DNA of 64,000 nt, taken from positions 3,579,001-3,643,000 of the forward strand of contig NZ_CP059896.1 of assembly GCF_014126615.1 (NCBI RefSeq). The letters are read 5' to 3'. The position numbers and the translations under genes are program-made. The DNA comes from Ciceribacter thiooxidans (GTDB taxonomy: Bacteria > Pseudomonadota > Alphaproteobacteria > Rhizobiales > Rhizobiaceae). The notes under the pieces were generated by a model, which saw only the letters and a list, made by a program, of their open reading frames with translations, was not told the DNA's origin and searched no databases. Every line of letters begins with the position of its first letter. Positions within the stretch are counted from its first letter, which is position 1. Of this stretch, positions 18,071 to 26,711 are shown piece after piece.

Positions 18071-19573
18071 ATGTGGGCGCCTGGTCCTTTTGCGCGTACG
18101 CGGGGATTGCGGGGGTCGCTAAATCTGCTCGCAGCCGTTTCGTTGGCTGCGCTGCTATCGTCATGCCAGTCGTTGTTCGAACAGGCTTACGTTGCGGATG
18201 TCTCTCCTTCGAACACCCCGCAGATCGTCGAAGAGGTTCAGAAGGGTGATCCACGGGCCCAGATGGGCGCGCGCGAACACCCACGAATCGTCGCAAGCTA
18301 TGGCGGCGAGTATCACGATGAGAAAACGGAGAAACTGGTCGCGCGGATTGCGGGCGCGCTGACTGCTGTTTCGGAGAACCCGAACCAGTCCTACCGAATC
18401 ACGATCCTGAACTCTCCGGCAATCAACGCCTTTGCCCTGCCTGGCGGCTATCTGTATGTCACCCGCGGTCTCCTTGCCCTTGCCAACGACGCATCGGAGG
18501 TCGCAGCCGTGTTGTCGCACGAAATGGCTCACGTCACGGCCAACCATGGAATCGAGCGGCAACGTCGCGAAGAGGCGGAGGTGATCGCCAGCCGCGTGGT
18601 AGCCGAGGTTCTTTCGAGTGATCTTGCGGGCAAGCAGGCGCTGGCGCGCGGCAAGCTCCGCCTGGCGGCATTCTCGCGTCAGCAGGAGTTGCAGGCGGAC
18701 GTGATCGGGGTGCGAACGTTGGGCGAAGCCGGCTACGATCCCTACGCTGCAGCGCGGTTCCTCGATTCGATGGCGGCCTACAGTCATTTCACCTCGGTCG
18801 ATCCCTATTCGGACCAGAGCCTCGACTTCCTGTCGAGCCACCCGAATGCTCCGCAGCGCGTGGAACTGGCCCGCCGCCATGCGCGTGCCTTCGGTCCCGA
18901 GGGAACACACGGCGAAACGGGACGTGACTATTACCTACAGGGAATCGACGGCCTGCTTTATGGCGACAGCCCGCAGGAGGGTTACGTCCGTGGGCAGACT
19001 TTCCTGCATGCCGGACTTGGTATCCGCTTCGACGTCCCGAATGGATTCCAGATCGACAATAAGGTCGAAGCAGTGCTGGCAACGGGACCGGGGGACGTCG
19101 CGATTCGCTTCGATGGGATTGCCGACAGCGACCGCCGCAGCCTTTCCAACTACATTTCGAGCGGGTGGGTGACGGGGCTGCTTCCCGAGACTATTCGTGC
19201 AACGACTGTAAACGGTCTTGAGGCAGCCACTGCCAAGGCCTCCGCGGAACGATGGGATTTCGACGTCACCGTCATCCGGATCGGTCCGCAGATCTTTCGT
19301 TTCCTGACGGCGGTGCCGAAAGGCAGCCCGGCCCTGGAGCCCACCGCGGAGAAACTCCGCTCGAGCTTCCGACGGATTACCCGACAGGAAGCCGCGTCCC
19401 TGAAACCGCTGCGCGTTCGCGTCATTACCGTGGGGCAAGGCGATACGATCGGCTCACTTGCGGCGCGAATGATGGGTACGGAACGGAAGCTCGAACTGTT
19501 CAAGCTGATCAACGCGCTCAACACCGGCTCGACGCTCGCGCCGGGAAGTCGGGTTAAGATCATCTCGGAGTGA
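18071..19573 (+). CDS. M48-family zinc metalloprotease, predicted lipoprotein
   Basis: About 500 residues from ATG 18071. The N-terminal hydrophobic stretch ends in a lipobox, LAALLSSC, so it is probably a membrane-anchored periplasmic lipoprotein. The M48 catalytic motif HEMAHVTANHG is at about 150-160, with the third zinc ligand in QQELQADVIG. The C-terminal part has a LysM-like segment (RVRVITVGQGDTIGSLAARM to PGSRVKIISE), suggesting peptidoglycan contact. Relatives such as BepA and LoiP maintain outer-membrane protein quality. In-frame starts at 17981 and 18047 are possible. The gene is convergent with rpoH2, ending 19 bases from it. Confidence 0.92.
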   Translation: MWAPGPFARTRGLRGSLNLLAAVSLAALLSSCQSLFEQAYVADVSPSNTPQIVEEVQKGDPRAQMGAREHPRIVASYGGEYHDEKTEKLVARIAGALTAVSENPNQSYRITILNSPAINAFALPGGYLYVTRGLLALANDASEVAAVLSHEMAHVTANHGIERQRREEAEVIASRVVAEVLSSDLAGKQALARGKLRLAAFSRQQELQADVIGVRTLGEAGYDPYAAARFLDSMAAYSHFTSVDPYSDQSLDFLSSHPNAPQRVELARRHARAFGPEGTHGETGRDYYLQGIDGLLYGDSPQEGYVRGQTFLHAGLGIRFDVPNGFQIDNKVEAVLATGPGDVAIRFDGIADSDRRSLSNYISSGWVTGLLPETIRATTVNGLEAATAKASAERWDFDVTVIRIGPQIFRFLTAVPKGSPALEPTAEKLRSSFRRITRQEAASLKPLRVRVITVGQGDTIGSLAARMMGTERKLELFKLINALNTGSTLAPGSRVKIISE

Positions 19574-19591
19574 CGTCCGGAGCCGCTGCTA

Positions 19592-20467
19592 TCAGGTGGC
19601 AAGTTCGCGAAGCTCGCCGGCGGTGGGGCCGCAACTGCTCAGGGCCGTCTTCAGCTTTTCCATCGCGCGGGTTTCGATCTGGCGCACCCTTTCCTTGGAG
19701 ATGCCGAGTTCGGCGCCGAGCTCTTCGAGTGTTGCACCATCTTCGGAGAGGCGACGTGCACGAATGATGCGGGTTTCACGATCGTTCAGTCGCTCCATGG
19801 CGCATTTGAGCCATTTCGACCAGCGTTCGCCGTCGATCTTGCCCCGCACTTGTTCGTCGGGCGGAATTTCCTCGCTCTCCAGCATTTCGAGCTGTTCGAC
19901 GCCCTGTCCGTTCTTGCCCATGATCGGTGTCTGCAGGGAAGCATCGCTCCCGGCCAGACGGGCGTCCATCGATTGAACGTCAGCTAGGCTAACGCCGAGC
20001 GTGGCGGCGATCTGCTGATGAATGGCCTGATCGCTCAGATGGCTGTCGGTCTGCGCCAGTTTCGCACGCAGCCTGCGAAGATTGAAGAACAGAGCTTTCT
20101 GGGATGAACTCGTTCCGCCTCGGACAATCGACCAGTTGCGGAGAATGTAATCTTGCATTGAAGCGCGGATCCACCATCCTGCATAGGTAGAGAAGCGGAC
20201 CTCCCTCGCCGGATCGAAGCGCGCAGCTGCTTCGAGAAGGCCTATATAGCCTTCCTGGATCAAATCGTTCAGCGGAAGACCGAAGCCGCGGAATTTCGTT
20301 GCCATGGCGATGACAAGGCGCATATGCGCATAGGCAATCCGATTGCGGGCGTCCCGGTCCTGACCGTTTTTCCATCTTTTGGCGAGATCGACCTCCTCCT
20401 CGCGCTCCAGATATGGCTGAGCCATGGCAAAACGGATAATGTGTCTGTCAACCGACATGGCGTTCAT
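19592..20467 (-). CDS. rpoH2: RNA polymerase sigma-32 factor, RpoH2-like
   Basis: 291 residues from ATG 20467, which has GGAG six bases upstream; ATG 20458 would give 288. The RpoH box-type region QKALFFNLRRLR, unique to sigma-32 proteins, is present after region 2.4 (TYAGWWIRASMQDYILRNW). Region 4.2 reads LEELGAELGISKERVRQIETRAMEKLK. It directs transcription of stress genes. Calling it RpoH2 rather than RpoH1 is inferred from the EcfG-type promoter found upstream, matching S. meliloti where rpoH2 is controlled by RpoE2. Confidence 0.92.
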   Translation of the reverse strand: MNAMSVDRHIIRFAMAQPYLEREEEVDLAKRWKNGQDRDARNRIAYAHMRLVIAMATKFRGFGLPLNDLIQEGYIGLLEAAARFDPAREVRFSTYAGWWIRASMQDYILRNWSIVRGGTSSSQKALFFNLRRLRAKLAQTDSHLSDQAIHQQIAATLGVSLADVQSMDARLAGSDASLQTPIMGKNGQGVEQLEMLESEEIPPDEQVRGKIDGERWSKWLKCAMERLNDRETRIIRARRLSEDGATLEELGAELGISKERVRQIETRAMEKLKTALSSCGPTAGELRELAT

Positions 20468-20524
20468 TTGCGTCTCCAAAACTTGGATGGCCGTGCTGGG
20501 CACGAGCACTGACGGCCTTTGATG

Positions 20525-20549
20525 AACGGGTAAGCGGAGCCCGGGTTCC
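20525..20549 (-). promoter_or_regulatory. EcfG/RpoE2-type promoter of rpoH2
   Basis: On the minus strand GGAAC, 16 bases, CGTT: an exact match to the alphaproteobacterial general-stress sigma factor consensus GGAAC-N16/17-CGTT. It ends about 58 bases before the rpoH2 start. In S. meliloti rpoH2 is a known RpoE2 target, so this fits a stress-sigma cascade. Confidence 0.85.
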
Positions 20550-20707
20550 ACGGATCGGGCAAACTTTCTCGACCTTGGATCCGGCGAGAATCAGTTGGTG
20601 CGGAACATTACGCGACTATTTTACGGATCCGTCACCAGATCGGTGCATCGCGTTAAGCAGAAATGGCCCTTCTCACGCACTTGTGAAGGTACGGAAGGGT
20701 GGCATCC

Positions 20708-21523
20708 TCAGCGTGATCGCCGCATCCGAAGATTCGGCCAGATATTGTGCGGAAGAGCAAGTCGTGGCACCGGCAGCCCGTTCGGGCCGGGCTTGAAGAC
20801 GATACCGTACCGCGAAAAGGCGATCGCGATCAACAGCGAGAACCAGGCGCCGAACGCCAATCCGGCGGTTACATCACTGGGATAGTGCGCTCCTACCATG
20901 ACTCGCGTCATGCCCAGCCAGATGGCGAGCATGGCAAGAACGGCCCGATGACGCGGTAGGAGCAGCGCAAGAGCCATGAACAGTGCGCCGATTGTCGTTG
21001 CATGACCTGAAGGGAAACTTTCGAAGCGAGCGCTTCCGGCAAAGGGGGAAAAGCCGAATACACCCCATTCCTCGAACTGAACCGGCCGAGCGCGGCCGAT
21101 GGCGCGCTTGATCAGATTTGCCGAGAGTCCGGAGAGAGCGACAGTTGCGAAGAGATAGAGCGAAATTTGGCTCGTGTAGAGCGCCTGAAAACGCCTTCTG
21201 GCGTCTTCGATCCTGCCCGTTGCCACGAATGCTGCGAAGAAGACGAAGGCCGATCCGAAAAGTATCCACCCGGATTTACCGATATCGGTAACAGCGCGAC
21301 TGACTGAACGTACTGCGGCCGGCACGTCTCCGGCCGTCGCTGCCGCTGGCACGTCGAAAACCAGGAACGCAAGCAGGACGAGGTTGGCGGTGACGAATAG
21401 AAAAACCTGCCAGTAGGACGAAGATGCAGGAAGCGTGTTCCTTTCGCGGCGGCCTCTCAGCCAAGCCGCGATTGCGCCTGCGTTTCTCTTCTCAGCGGTT
21501 CTAAGCTGGCGGCTCTTTGCCAC
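20708..21523 (-). CDS. PAP2-superfamily membrane phosphatase
   Basis: About 271 residues from GTG 21523, which has GAGGACGGAG just upstream; the longer frame begins in the leuB terminator and is rejected. Five or six membrane segments carry the three PAP2 phosphatase motifs: KRAIGRARP, SFPSGHATT and GAHYPSDVTAG, with catalytic histidines in the second and third. Likely substrates are lipid phosphates such as phosphatidate, undecaprenyl diphosphate or lipid A phosphate; sequence alone does not choose. Confidence 0.9.
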   Translation of the reverse strand: MAKSRQLRTAEKRNAGAIAAWLRGRRERNTLPASSSYWQVFLFVTANLVLLAFLVFDVPAAATAGDVPAAVRSVSRAVTDIGKSGWILFGSAFVFFAAFVATGRIEDARRRFQALYTSQISLYLFATVALSGLSANLIKRAIGRARPVQFEEWGVFGFSPFAGSARFESFPSGHATTIGALFMALALLLPRHRAVLAMLAIWLGMTRVMVGAHYPSDVTAGLAFGAWFSLLIAIAFSRYGIVFKPGPNGLPVPRLALPHNIWPNLRMRRSR

Positions 21524-21597
21524 GCTCCGTCCTCGAGCCTCACGGCTCCTAGCAATTGCCGGGCGGCAAATAGCGCTCGGTAAATAATTCACCCATG

Positions 21598-21628
21598 CAA
21601 CCAAAAGGCCCGCACGGTTGCGCGGGCC
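21598..21628 (-). terminator. leuB terminator
   Basis: GGCCCGC (21607-21613) pairs with GCGGGCC (21622-21628); reading leftward the stem is followed by TTTTGGTT. It lies 15 bases after the leuB stop and before the PAP2 gene. Confidence 0.8.
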
Positions 21629-21642
21629 GGGCCGTCAGATCC

Positions 21643-22755
21643 TCATGCGGAAAGTGCCTTGAACTCGGCGAGAATGGTGTCGCCCATGTCCGAGGTTCCG
21701 ACCTGTCGGCAACCTTCCGCCATGATGTCACCTGTCCGGATGCCTTTTTCAAGAACGTTTGCGATCGCCTTTTCCAGAGTGTCGGCTTCCTTGATCATAT
21801 TGAACGAGTAACGAAGGCACATCGCGAACGATGCGATCATCGCGATCGGGTTGGCAACACCCTTCCCTGCAATGTCGGGTGCGGATCCATGAACCGGTTC
21901 GTAGAGGGCCTTGCGCTTGCCGGTCTTCGCATCGGGCGCACCGAGCGATGCCGAGGGAAGCATGCCGAGGGAGCCGGTGAGCATCGCCGCGACGTCGGAG
22001 AGCATGTCACCGAAGAGGTTGTCCGTGACGATGACGTCAAATTGCTTCGGATTGCGCACCAGCTGCATACCGCCGGCGTCGGCCAGCATGTGCTCGAGCT
22101 TGACGTCCGGATACTTTGCCTTGTGAACTTCGGTAACGACCTGGTTCCAGAGCACGCCCGACTTCATGACGTTCCGCTTTTCCATCGAGCAAACGGCGTT
22201 CTTGCGGGTACGGGCAAGCTCGAAGGCGACCGACGCAATACGCTCGATCTCGTAGGTGTCGTAGACCTGCGTGTCGATCGCACGCTTCTGGCCGTTACCG
22301 AGATCGGTGATTATCTTCGGTTCGCCGAAATATACGCCGCCCGTGAGCTCGCGCACGATCAGGATGTCGAGACCTTCGACCAGTTCAGGCTTCAGCGACG
22401 ATGCCGAGGCGAGTGCCGGATAGCAGATCGCCGGACGAAGGTTGGCGAAGAGCTCCAGATCCTTGCGAAGACGAAGAAGGCCGGCTTCCGGGCGGACGTC
22501 ATAAGGAACGGCGTCCCACTTCGGGCCACCGACGGCGCCGAAGAGTACGGCGTCTGCAGCCATCGCTTTGGCCATGTCATCTTCGGAGATCGCAGCGCCG
22601 TGTGCGTCGTAGGCGCATCCCCCGACAAGTCCCTCGTCGGTCTCGAACCCGGCCTTCATCTCGCTATTCATGTAAGCGATGATCTTGCGGACCTCGGCCA
22701 TGGCCTCCGGGCCGATACCGTCGCCGGGGAGAAGGAAAAGCTTGCGCACTGTCAT
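21643..22755 (-). CDS. leuB: 3-isopropylmalate dehydrogenase
   Basis: Third specific step of leucine synthesis: NAD-dependent oxidative decarboxylation of 3-isopropylmalate. 370 residues from ATG 22755, with AGGGG 7 bases upstream. Family blocks are [27 protein letters not shown], the active-site region [27 protein letters not shown] with the metal-binding aspartates, and the NAD-binding block [18 protein letters not shown]. leuD lies 146 bases upstream on the same strand. An intrinsic terminator follows. Confidence 0.98.
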   Translation of the reverse strand: MTVRKLFLLPGDGIGPEAMAEVRKIIAYMNSEMKAGFETDEGLVGGCAYDAHGAAISEDDMAKAMAADAVLFGAVGGPKWDAVPYDVRPEAGLLRLRKDLELFANLRPAICYPALASASSLKPELVEGLDILIVRELTGGVYFGEPKIITDLGNGQKRAIDTQVYDTYEIERIASVAFELARTRKNAVCSMEKRNVMKSGVLWNQVVTEVHKAKYPDVKLEHMLADAGGMQLVRNPKQFDVIVTDNLFGDMLSDVAAMLTGSLGMLPSASLGAPDAKTGKRKALYEPVHGSAPDIAGKGVANPIAMIASFAMCLRYSFNMIKEADTLEKAIANVLEKGIRTGDIMAEGCRQVGTSDMGDTILAEFKALSA

Positions 22756-22901
22756 GGGAGACCCCTGCTTCAAATAAGTTGCGGCGTTTTATCGGCAGCT
22801 GCCCGCCATTTCAAGCGCGGCAAGACCGTAAGCGGTACGCCCTTGGCCCAAAGCGATGAAGGCGACCGCAAGGCCGCCTTCATCGAAATTCTTGATAGAG
22901 T

Positions 22902-23507
22902 TTATGCCCAAGGATGAGCAACGGCATTGGCCTTTTCGAAAGTCGCGATGCTCGCCGCCTTCTCGAGTGTCAGGCCGATGTCGTCGAGGCCGTTCAGCAG
23001 ACAATGGCGCTTGAACGGATCGATGTCGAACTTGATCGTTCCACCATCGGGGCCGGTAATTTCCTGGGCTTCCAAGTCAACGGTCAGAACGGCGTTGGAG
23101 CCGCGGCCGGCGTCGTCCATCAGCTTGTCCAGGTTTTCGGGGCTGACGACGATCGGCAGGATGCCGTTCTTGAAGCAGTTGTTGTAGAAAATGTCGGCGA
23201 ACGATGTGGAGATTACGCAGCGTATGCCGAAATCGAGCAGTGCCCAGGGGGCGTGCTCGCGAGAGGAGCCGCAGCCAAAGTTGTCTCCGGCGACCAGAAT
23301 CTGCGCGTTGCGATATGCGGGCTTGTTGAGGACGAAATCCGCATTTTCGGAGCCGTCTTCCTTGTAGCGAGCTTCCGCGAAAAGTCCTTTCCCGAGGCCG
23401 GTGCGCTTGATCGTCTTCAGATAATCCTTCGGGATGATCATGTCGGTGTCGATATTGACGACCGGAAGCGGTGCGGCGACGCCGGTGAGTTTAACGAACT
23501 TTTCCAT
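22902..23507 (-). CDS. leuD: 3-isopropylmalate dehydratase, small subunit
   Basis: 201 residues (ATG 23510 adds one). Small subunit of isopropylmalate isomerase, the aconitase-like enzyme converting 2- to 3-isopropylmalate with LeuC, which is not in this window. Recognised by [23 protein letters not shown] near the N-terminus and the substrate loop [17 protein letters not shown]. The ending LEKASSIATFE-like region is typical (here [12 protein letters not shown]). Likely in a leu group with leuB downstream. Confidence 0.97.
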   Translation of the reverse strand: MEKFVKLTGVAAPLPVVNIDTDMIIPKDYLKTIKRTGLGKGLFAEARYKEDGSENADFVLNKPAYRNAQILVAGDNFGCGSSREHAPWALLDFGIRCVISTSFADIFYNNCFKNGILPIVVSPENLDKLMDDAGRGSNAVLTVDLEAQEITGPDGGTIKFDIDPFKRHCLLNGLDDIGLTLEKAASIATFEKANAVAHPWA

Positions 23508-23663
23508 CATTCCTGCCTGTGATCTTCAACGTTCCTGCGGAGGTTTCCTGCCAATAGAGGAAAACCGGGAGAAATTGAAGGGGAATCTCGCGCCTACAGC
23601 GTACGGACCGTCATCATCGCTGACGATTGCGTCTGCCTGAGACGGCCTTTACGGGTCGGCGGA

Positions 23664-23891
23664 TCAGAGATCGATGATGGTGCCGCGTCCGTCATTCCAC
23701 ACATGCATTTCGCGGCGCTTGGCCTTGGCATAGAGGGGCGCCGGTTTTGCTCGCGTCGAAAGCATGCGTGCGGCGAGAAAAACGGTCAGGATCGCCCCGG
23801 AGACGAGCGTAAGCGAAATCGTGAAAACGGCAGCAGCCGCGAAGACGCAAATACCGGCGAGAGCGAGGCCAATGGTGCGAAGGTTTTGCAT
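23664..23891 (-). CDS. small membrane protein, unknown function
   Basis: 75 residues: two hydrophobic stretches (about 7-24 and 27-43) and a basic cytoplasmic-type tail ending WNDGRGTIIDL. The coding frame has a start with GAAAGGAC upstream and sits divergently from the CitE-like gene at 24000. I do not recognise a family by name; similar short proteins seem common in Rhizobiaceae. The translation is more plausible than the antisense frames. Confidence 0.65.
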   Translation of the reverse strand: MQNLRTIGLALAGICVFAAAAVFTISLTLVSGAILTVFLAARMLSTRAKPAPLYAKAKRREMHVWNDGRGTIIDL

Positions 23892-23999
23892 GGTCGAAGT
23901 CCTTTCTTGAGTAAGGTGGTCCTTTCACCCCCGAATTGCAAGGTTTCTTGACGTTCGATCGTCTTGCATGCTCCGACAAAGCTTGGCACAAGTGCGCCC

Positions 24000-24917
24000 A
24001 TGAGCTTTTCTTCCTCTGCCAGTCTTTCTGTACGGTTGCGCCGCTCCGTTTTGAGCGTTCCTGCCATCAATCCGCGAGCACTCGCCAAGGTTCCGGATCT
24101 CGACTGCGATGTGGTGATCTTCGACCTTGAAGATTCGGTCGCTCCGGAGAAGAAAGGAGAGGCGCGCGCGAATCTTCGGCGCTTCTTTGCCGACACGTCG
24201 CCCTTGCACGGCAAGGAATGCATCATCCGGATCAACGGTCACGATAGCGGGTTCGCTGATGACGATATGGCGACGGTCATCGCTTGCCGCCCCCATGCTG
24301 TGTTGTTGCCGAAGGTTGACGGCCCACAGGACGTGGAACGGGTGGCCGATCTATTGGCCGAGGCCGACGCGCCGGAGGGCTTGCGCATATGGGCCATGAT
24401 GGAAACGCCGCTCGGCGTCCTCAATGCGGCCGCGATTGCGCGAACCGGCCGAACCGATGGGGCGCGGCTTGACTGCCTGGTGGTCGGCCTCAACGATCTG
24501 CGCAAGGCAACGGGTGTGCCGGCTGGGTCCGGTCGGACTTTTCTTGTGCCCTGGCTGATGCAGGTGGTTCTGGCGGCGCGAGCCTTCGGACTGGACGTAA
24601 TCGACAGCGTCAGCAATGATTTCAGCGATATTGCCGCGTTCGAAGCCGAGTGCCGGCAGGGGCGGTCCATGGGCTTCGATGGAAAAATGTTGATCCACCC
24701 TGCCCAGATCGAGCCGGCGAACCGGTACTTCGGTCCGAGCGCGGAAGAGATTGCCGAGGCGCAAGCAATTGCCGAGGCCTTCGCTGCTCCGGCGGCGGCT
24801 GGACTCAACGTCGTAAACAGCAACGGCCGGATGATCGAACGGCTGCATCTCGATCAGGCCGAGCGGTTGTTGACCAAGGCAAGAATTATCCAGGACAGGA
24901 AAGGCAATTCGGCATGA
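24000..24917 (+). CDS. HpcH/HpaI aldolase / CitE-like lyase
   Basis: 305 residues from ATG 24000. TIM-barrel C-C lyase of the citrate lyase beta-subunit (CitE-like) group, acting on CoA thioesters such as malyl-CoA or citramalyl-CoA. Visible motifs are RRSVLSVPAINPRAL, VVIFDLEDSVAPEKK with the metal-binding acids, MMETPLGVLNAAAIA with a second acidic ligand, and GFDGKMLIHPAQIEPAN near the C-terminus. No citrate lyase alpha or gamma subunit is nearby, so a stand-alone role is likely. Its stop overlaps the start of the DUF1737 gene. Confidence 0.9.
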   Translation: MSFSSSASLSVRLRRSVLSVPAINPRALAKVPDLDCDVVIFDLEDSVAPEKKGEARANLRRFFADTSPLHGKECIIRINGHDSGFADDDMATVIACRPHAVLLPKVDGPQDVERVADLLAEADAPEGLRIWAMMETPLGVLNAAAIARTGRTDGARLDCLVVGLNDLRKATGVPAGSGRTFLVPWLMQVVLAARAFGLDVIDSVSNDFSDIAAFEAECRQGRSMGFDGKMLIHPAQIEPANRYFGPSAEEIAEAQAIAEAFAAPAAAGLNVVNSNGRMIERLHLDQAERLLTKARIIQDRKGNSA

Positions 24918-25120
24918 GAGTTTATCGATTTCTCACAGGACCAGACGATGCATCGTTTTGCCACCGGGTGACCGATGCATTGAACAAGGGCTGGGAGTTG
25001 CATGGTGCACCGAGCCTCTCCTTCAATACCGCTACGAACCAGATGTACTGTGGACAGGCGGTGGTGAAGACGGTGCATGGAAAGGATTACGACCCGAGCA
25101 TGAAGCTCGGCGAGCAATAA
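24914..25120 (+). CDS. DUF1737 small protein
   Basis: 68 residues starting at ATG 24914, four bases inside the preceding lyase gene (ATGA overlap), so translation is probably coupled. The sequence has MRVYRFLTGPDDASFCHRV, then ALNKGWELHGAPS and a QMYCGQAVVK strand, the DUF1737 pattern of a short alpha/beta domain. Function is unknown. A strong bidirectional terminator follows directly. Confidence 0.88.
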   Translation: MRVYRFLTGPDDASFCHRVTDALNKGWELHGAPSLSFNTATNQMYCGQAVVKTVHGKDYDPSMKLGEQ

Positions 25121-25152
25121 AGAAAAGGCCCCGTGATCGGGGCCTTTTCTTT
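25119..25152. terminator. bidirectional terminator
   Basis: A perfect 14-bp inverted repeat (25119-25132 with 25139-25152) around a 6-base loop; the arms are AAAGAAAAGGCCCC and its complement, giving T-runs in both directions. It serves the DUF1737 gene and the convergent metallopeptidase gene that stops at 25169. Confidence 0.92.
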
Positions 25153-25168
25153 GAAGACTAGACTTTCG

Positions 25169-25600
25169 TCAGCCGTTGGCGGCAGCGTCTTCGGCGCTTT
25201 CCTCGATGCGGGCCATGTCGTCGTCACTCAGGCCGAAGTGATGCCCGATCTCGTGGATCAGCACATGGGTGATGATGTCGCCCAGTGTTTCGTCGTTTTC
25301 CGCCCAATAGTCGAGAATCGGACGGCGATAGAGCATGATGCGGTTCGGCATCTCGCCGGTTTCCATGGTGAAACGCTCGGAAATGCCGCGGCCTTCGAAG
25401 AGGCCCAGAAGATCGAAAGGAGTTTCGAGCGCCATATCCTCGAAGACTTCGTCGGTCGGAAAGTCGGCGATCTCAATGGTTAGGTTGTCGGTAAGTGCAC
25501 GGAATTCTTCCGGCAGATGACTATAGGCTTCGATCGCCAGTGATTCAAACGTGCTGATCGTTGGTGCGTGGCGTTCACGCCAATCTTCGGTCTGATCCAT
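25169..25600 (-). CDS. minimal zincin-like metallopeptidase
   Basis: 143 residues from ATG 25600 (25609 adds three). The zinc motif HEIGHHFGLSDDDM near the C-terminus matches the HExxHxxGxxD metzincin-like pattern of the COG3824 family. The N-terminal helix ends with FRALTDNLTIEIADFP. No signal peptide, so cytoplasmic. Substrate unknown. The C-terminus is acidic and alanine-rich. Confidence 0.88.
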   Translation of the reverse strand: MDQTEDWRERHAPTISTFESLAIEAYSHLPEEFRALTDNLTIEIADFPTDEVFEDMALETPFDLLGLFEGRGISERFTMETGEMPNRIMLYRRPILDYWAENDETLGDIITHVLIHEIGHHFGLSDDDMARIEESAEDAAANG

Positions 25601-25732
25601 CCGGGCCATCGGAACTCCCTTGTCTGTCCGTCATATAGGACCTTTGCCGGCACTTTTCGAGGGAAAATCCGGACGAGGAATAAATTCTTATGAAATGCGG
25701 TTGACTCTTTATTGAAGCTCTGGAATCCATAA

Positions 25733-25747
25733 GAACATATAGAGAAC
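25733..25747. promoter_or_regulatory. LexA (SOS) box of imuA-imuB-dnaE2
   Basis: GAAC, seven bases, GAAC: the direct-repeat SOS operator specific to alphaproteobacteria (GTTC-N7-GTTC on the other strand). It lies about 27 bases downstream of a TTGACT -35-like sequence (25701) and 20 bases before the preferred imuA start, so LexA would overlap the promoter and transcription start. Confidence 0.92.
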
Positions 25748-25766
25748 AAAAATGGAGTTGGACGTC

Positions 25767-26711
25767 ATGGCTGAGAAGGCTGTGGCGCGGGAGACGCTCT
25801 TTGCCCTGCGTCAGACCATCGCCCGTATCGAGGGACGCACCGTGGTCGATCTGCACGTCGCTGACAGGGAACCAGAGGCGGCCGGACTTGCAGTGCGGGC
25901 CTCCGGGAGAGACGGCATGCAGATATTGCCGATCGGCCCTCAGGCACTGGATGGTCCGATGGAAGGTGGACTGCCCCTTGATGCCATGACCGAGATCCGC
26001 AGCGACCGGTTGGGAGATGCCGCCGCCGCAAGTGGCTTCATGCTGGCACTTTCCACTCGTCTTCTGATGCATTCCTCTTCCGGCGCAGGACCGGCCCGCA
26101 TTCTCTGGATTGGCGATGAGGCCGTCGCTCGGGAAGCCGGTCTTCCCCATGCTGCCGGTCTTCAGGATTACGGACTTGATCCGCGGCATCTCCTGTATGC
26201 CAGACCAAGGCGCATCGAGGATGGACTCTGGTTTGCCGAGGCAGGTCTTGCAAGCGGCGTCTTCTGTGCCGTCATTCTGGAAGTTTGCGGCAATCCTCGT
26301 CGTTTCGGCCTGACGGAAAGCCGCCGCCTTAGTCTCAAGGCGCACTCCACTGGCCGACCCCTCTTGCTGTTGCGGCAGGGAGGGGAGGAAGAGGCCGGCA
26401 GTACCGTCTTTCGCATCCGCATCCGCTCGTCATCGGCGCAATCCCGTCGCCTTCCAGATGGTTCCGTGCTCGGCGGCAGCATCGCCAATCCCGTTTTCCA
26501 GGTCACTCTGGAAAAGAGCCGGCTTCCGGCACCTGTCGATATCCATCTGGAGTGGAGCCCCCATGACCGTCTGTTTTCCCTTGCCACCCTCCTCCCTGTT
26601 CCAGCAGACAACAAGCAGACGAATTCTGGCGCTGTTCTTTCCCCATCTGCCGACGGACAGGATCGCACGTCGTTACTGGGGAGCGTCGTGGCGCTCGACA
26701 GGGCGTCCTGA
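25767..26711 (+). CDS. imuA: ImuA, translesion mutagenesis protein
   Basis: 314 residues from ATG 25767, preferred because GGAG lies upstream and because ATG 25752 would leave almost no leader after the LexA box. ImuA proteins are RecA-like but divergent and act with ImuB and DnaE2 in SOS mutagenesis. Visible are ETLFALRQTIARIEG at the N-terminus, GGLPLDAMTEI, an Ile-Trp-Ile strand in ARILWIGDEAVAREAG and [10 protein letters not shown] near the end. The 3' end overlaps ImuB by 149 bases if ImuB starts at 26563. First gene of an SOS operon. Confidence 0.92.
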   Translation: MAEKAVARETLFALRQTIARIEGRTVVDLHVADREPEAAGLAVRASGRDGMQILPIGPQALDGPMEGGLPLDAMTEIRSDRLGDAAAASGFMLALSTRLLMHSSSGAGPARILWIGDEAVAREAGLPHAAGLQDYGLDPRHLLYARPRRIEDGLWFAEAGLASGVFCAVILEVCGNPRRFGLTESRRLSLKAHSTGRPLLLLRQGGEEEAGSTVFRIRIRSSSAQSRRLPDGSVLGGSIANPVFQVTLEKSRLPAPVDIHLEWSPHDRLFSLATLLPVPADNKQTNSGAVLSPSADGQDRTSLLGSVVALDRAS

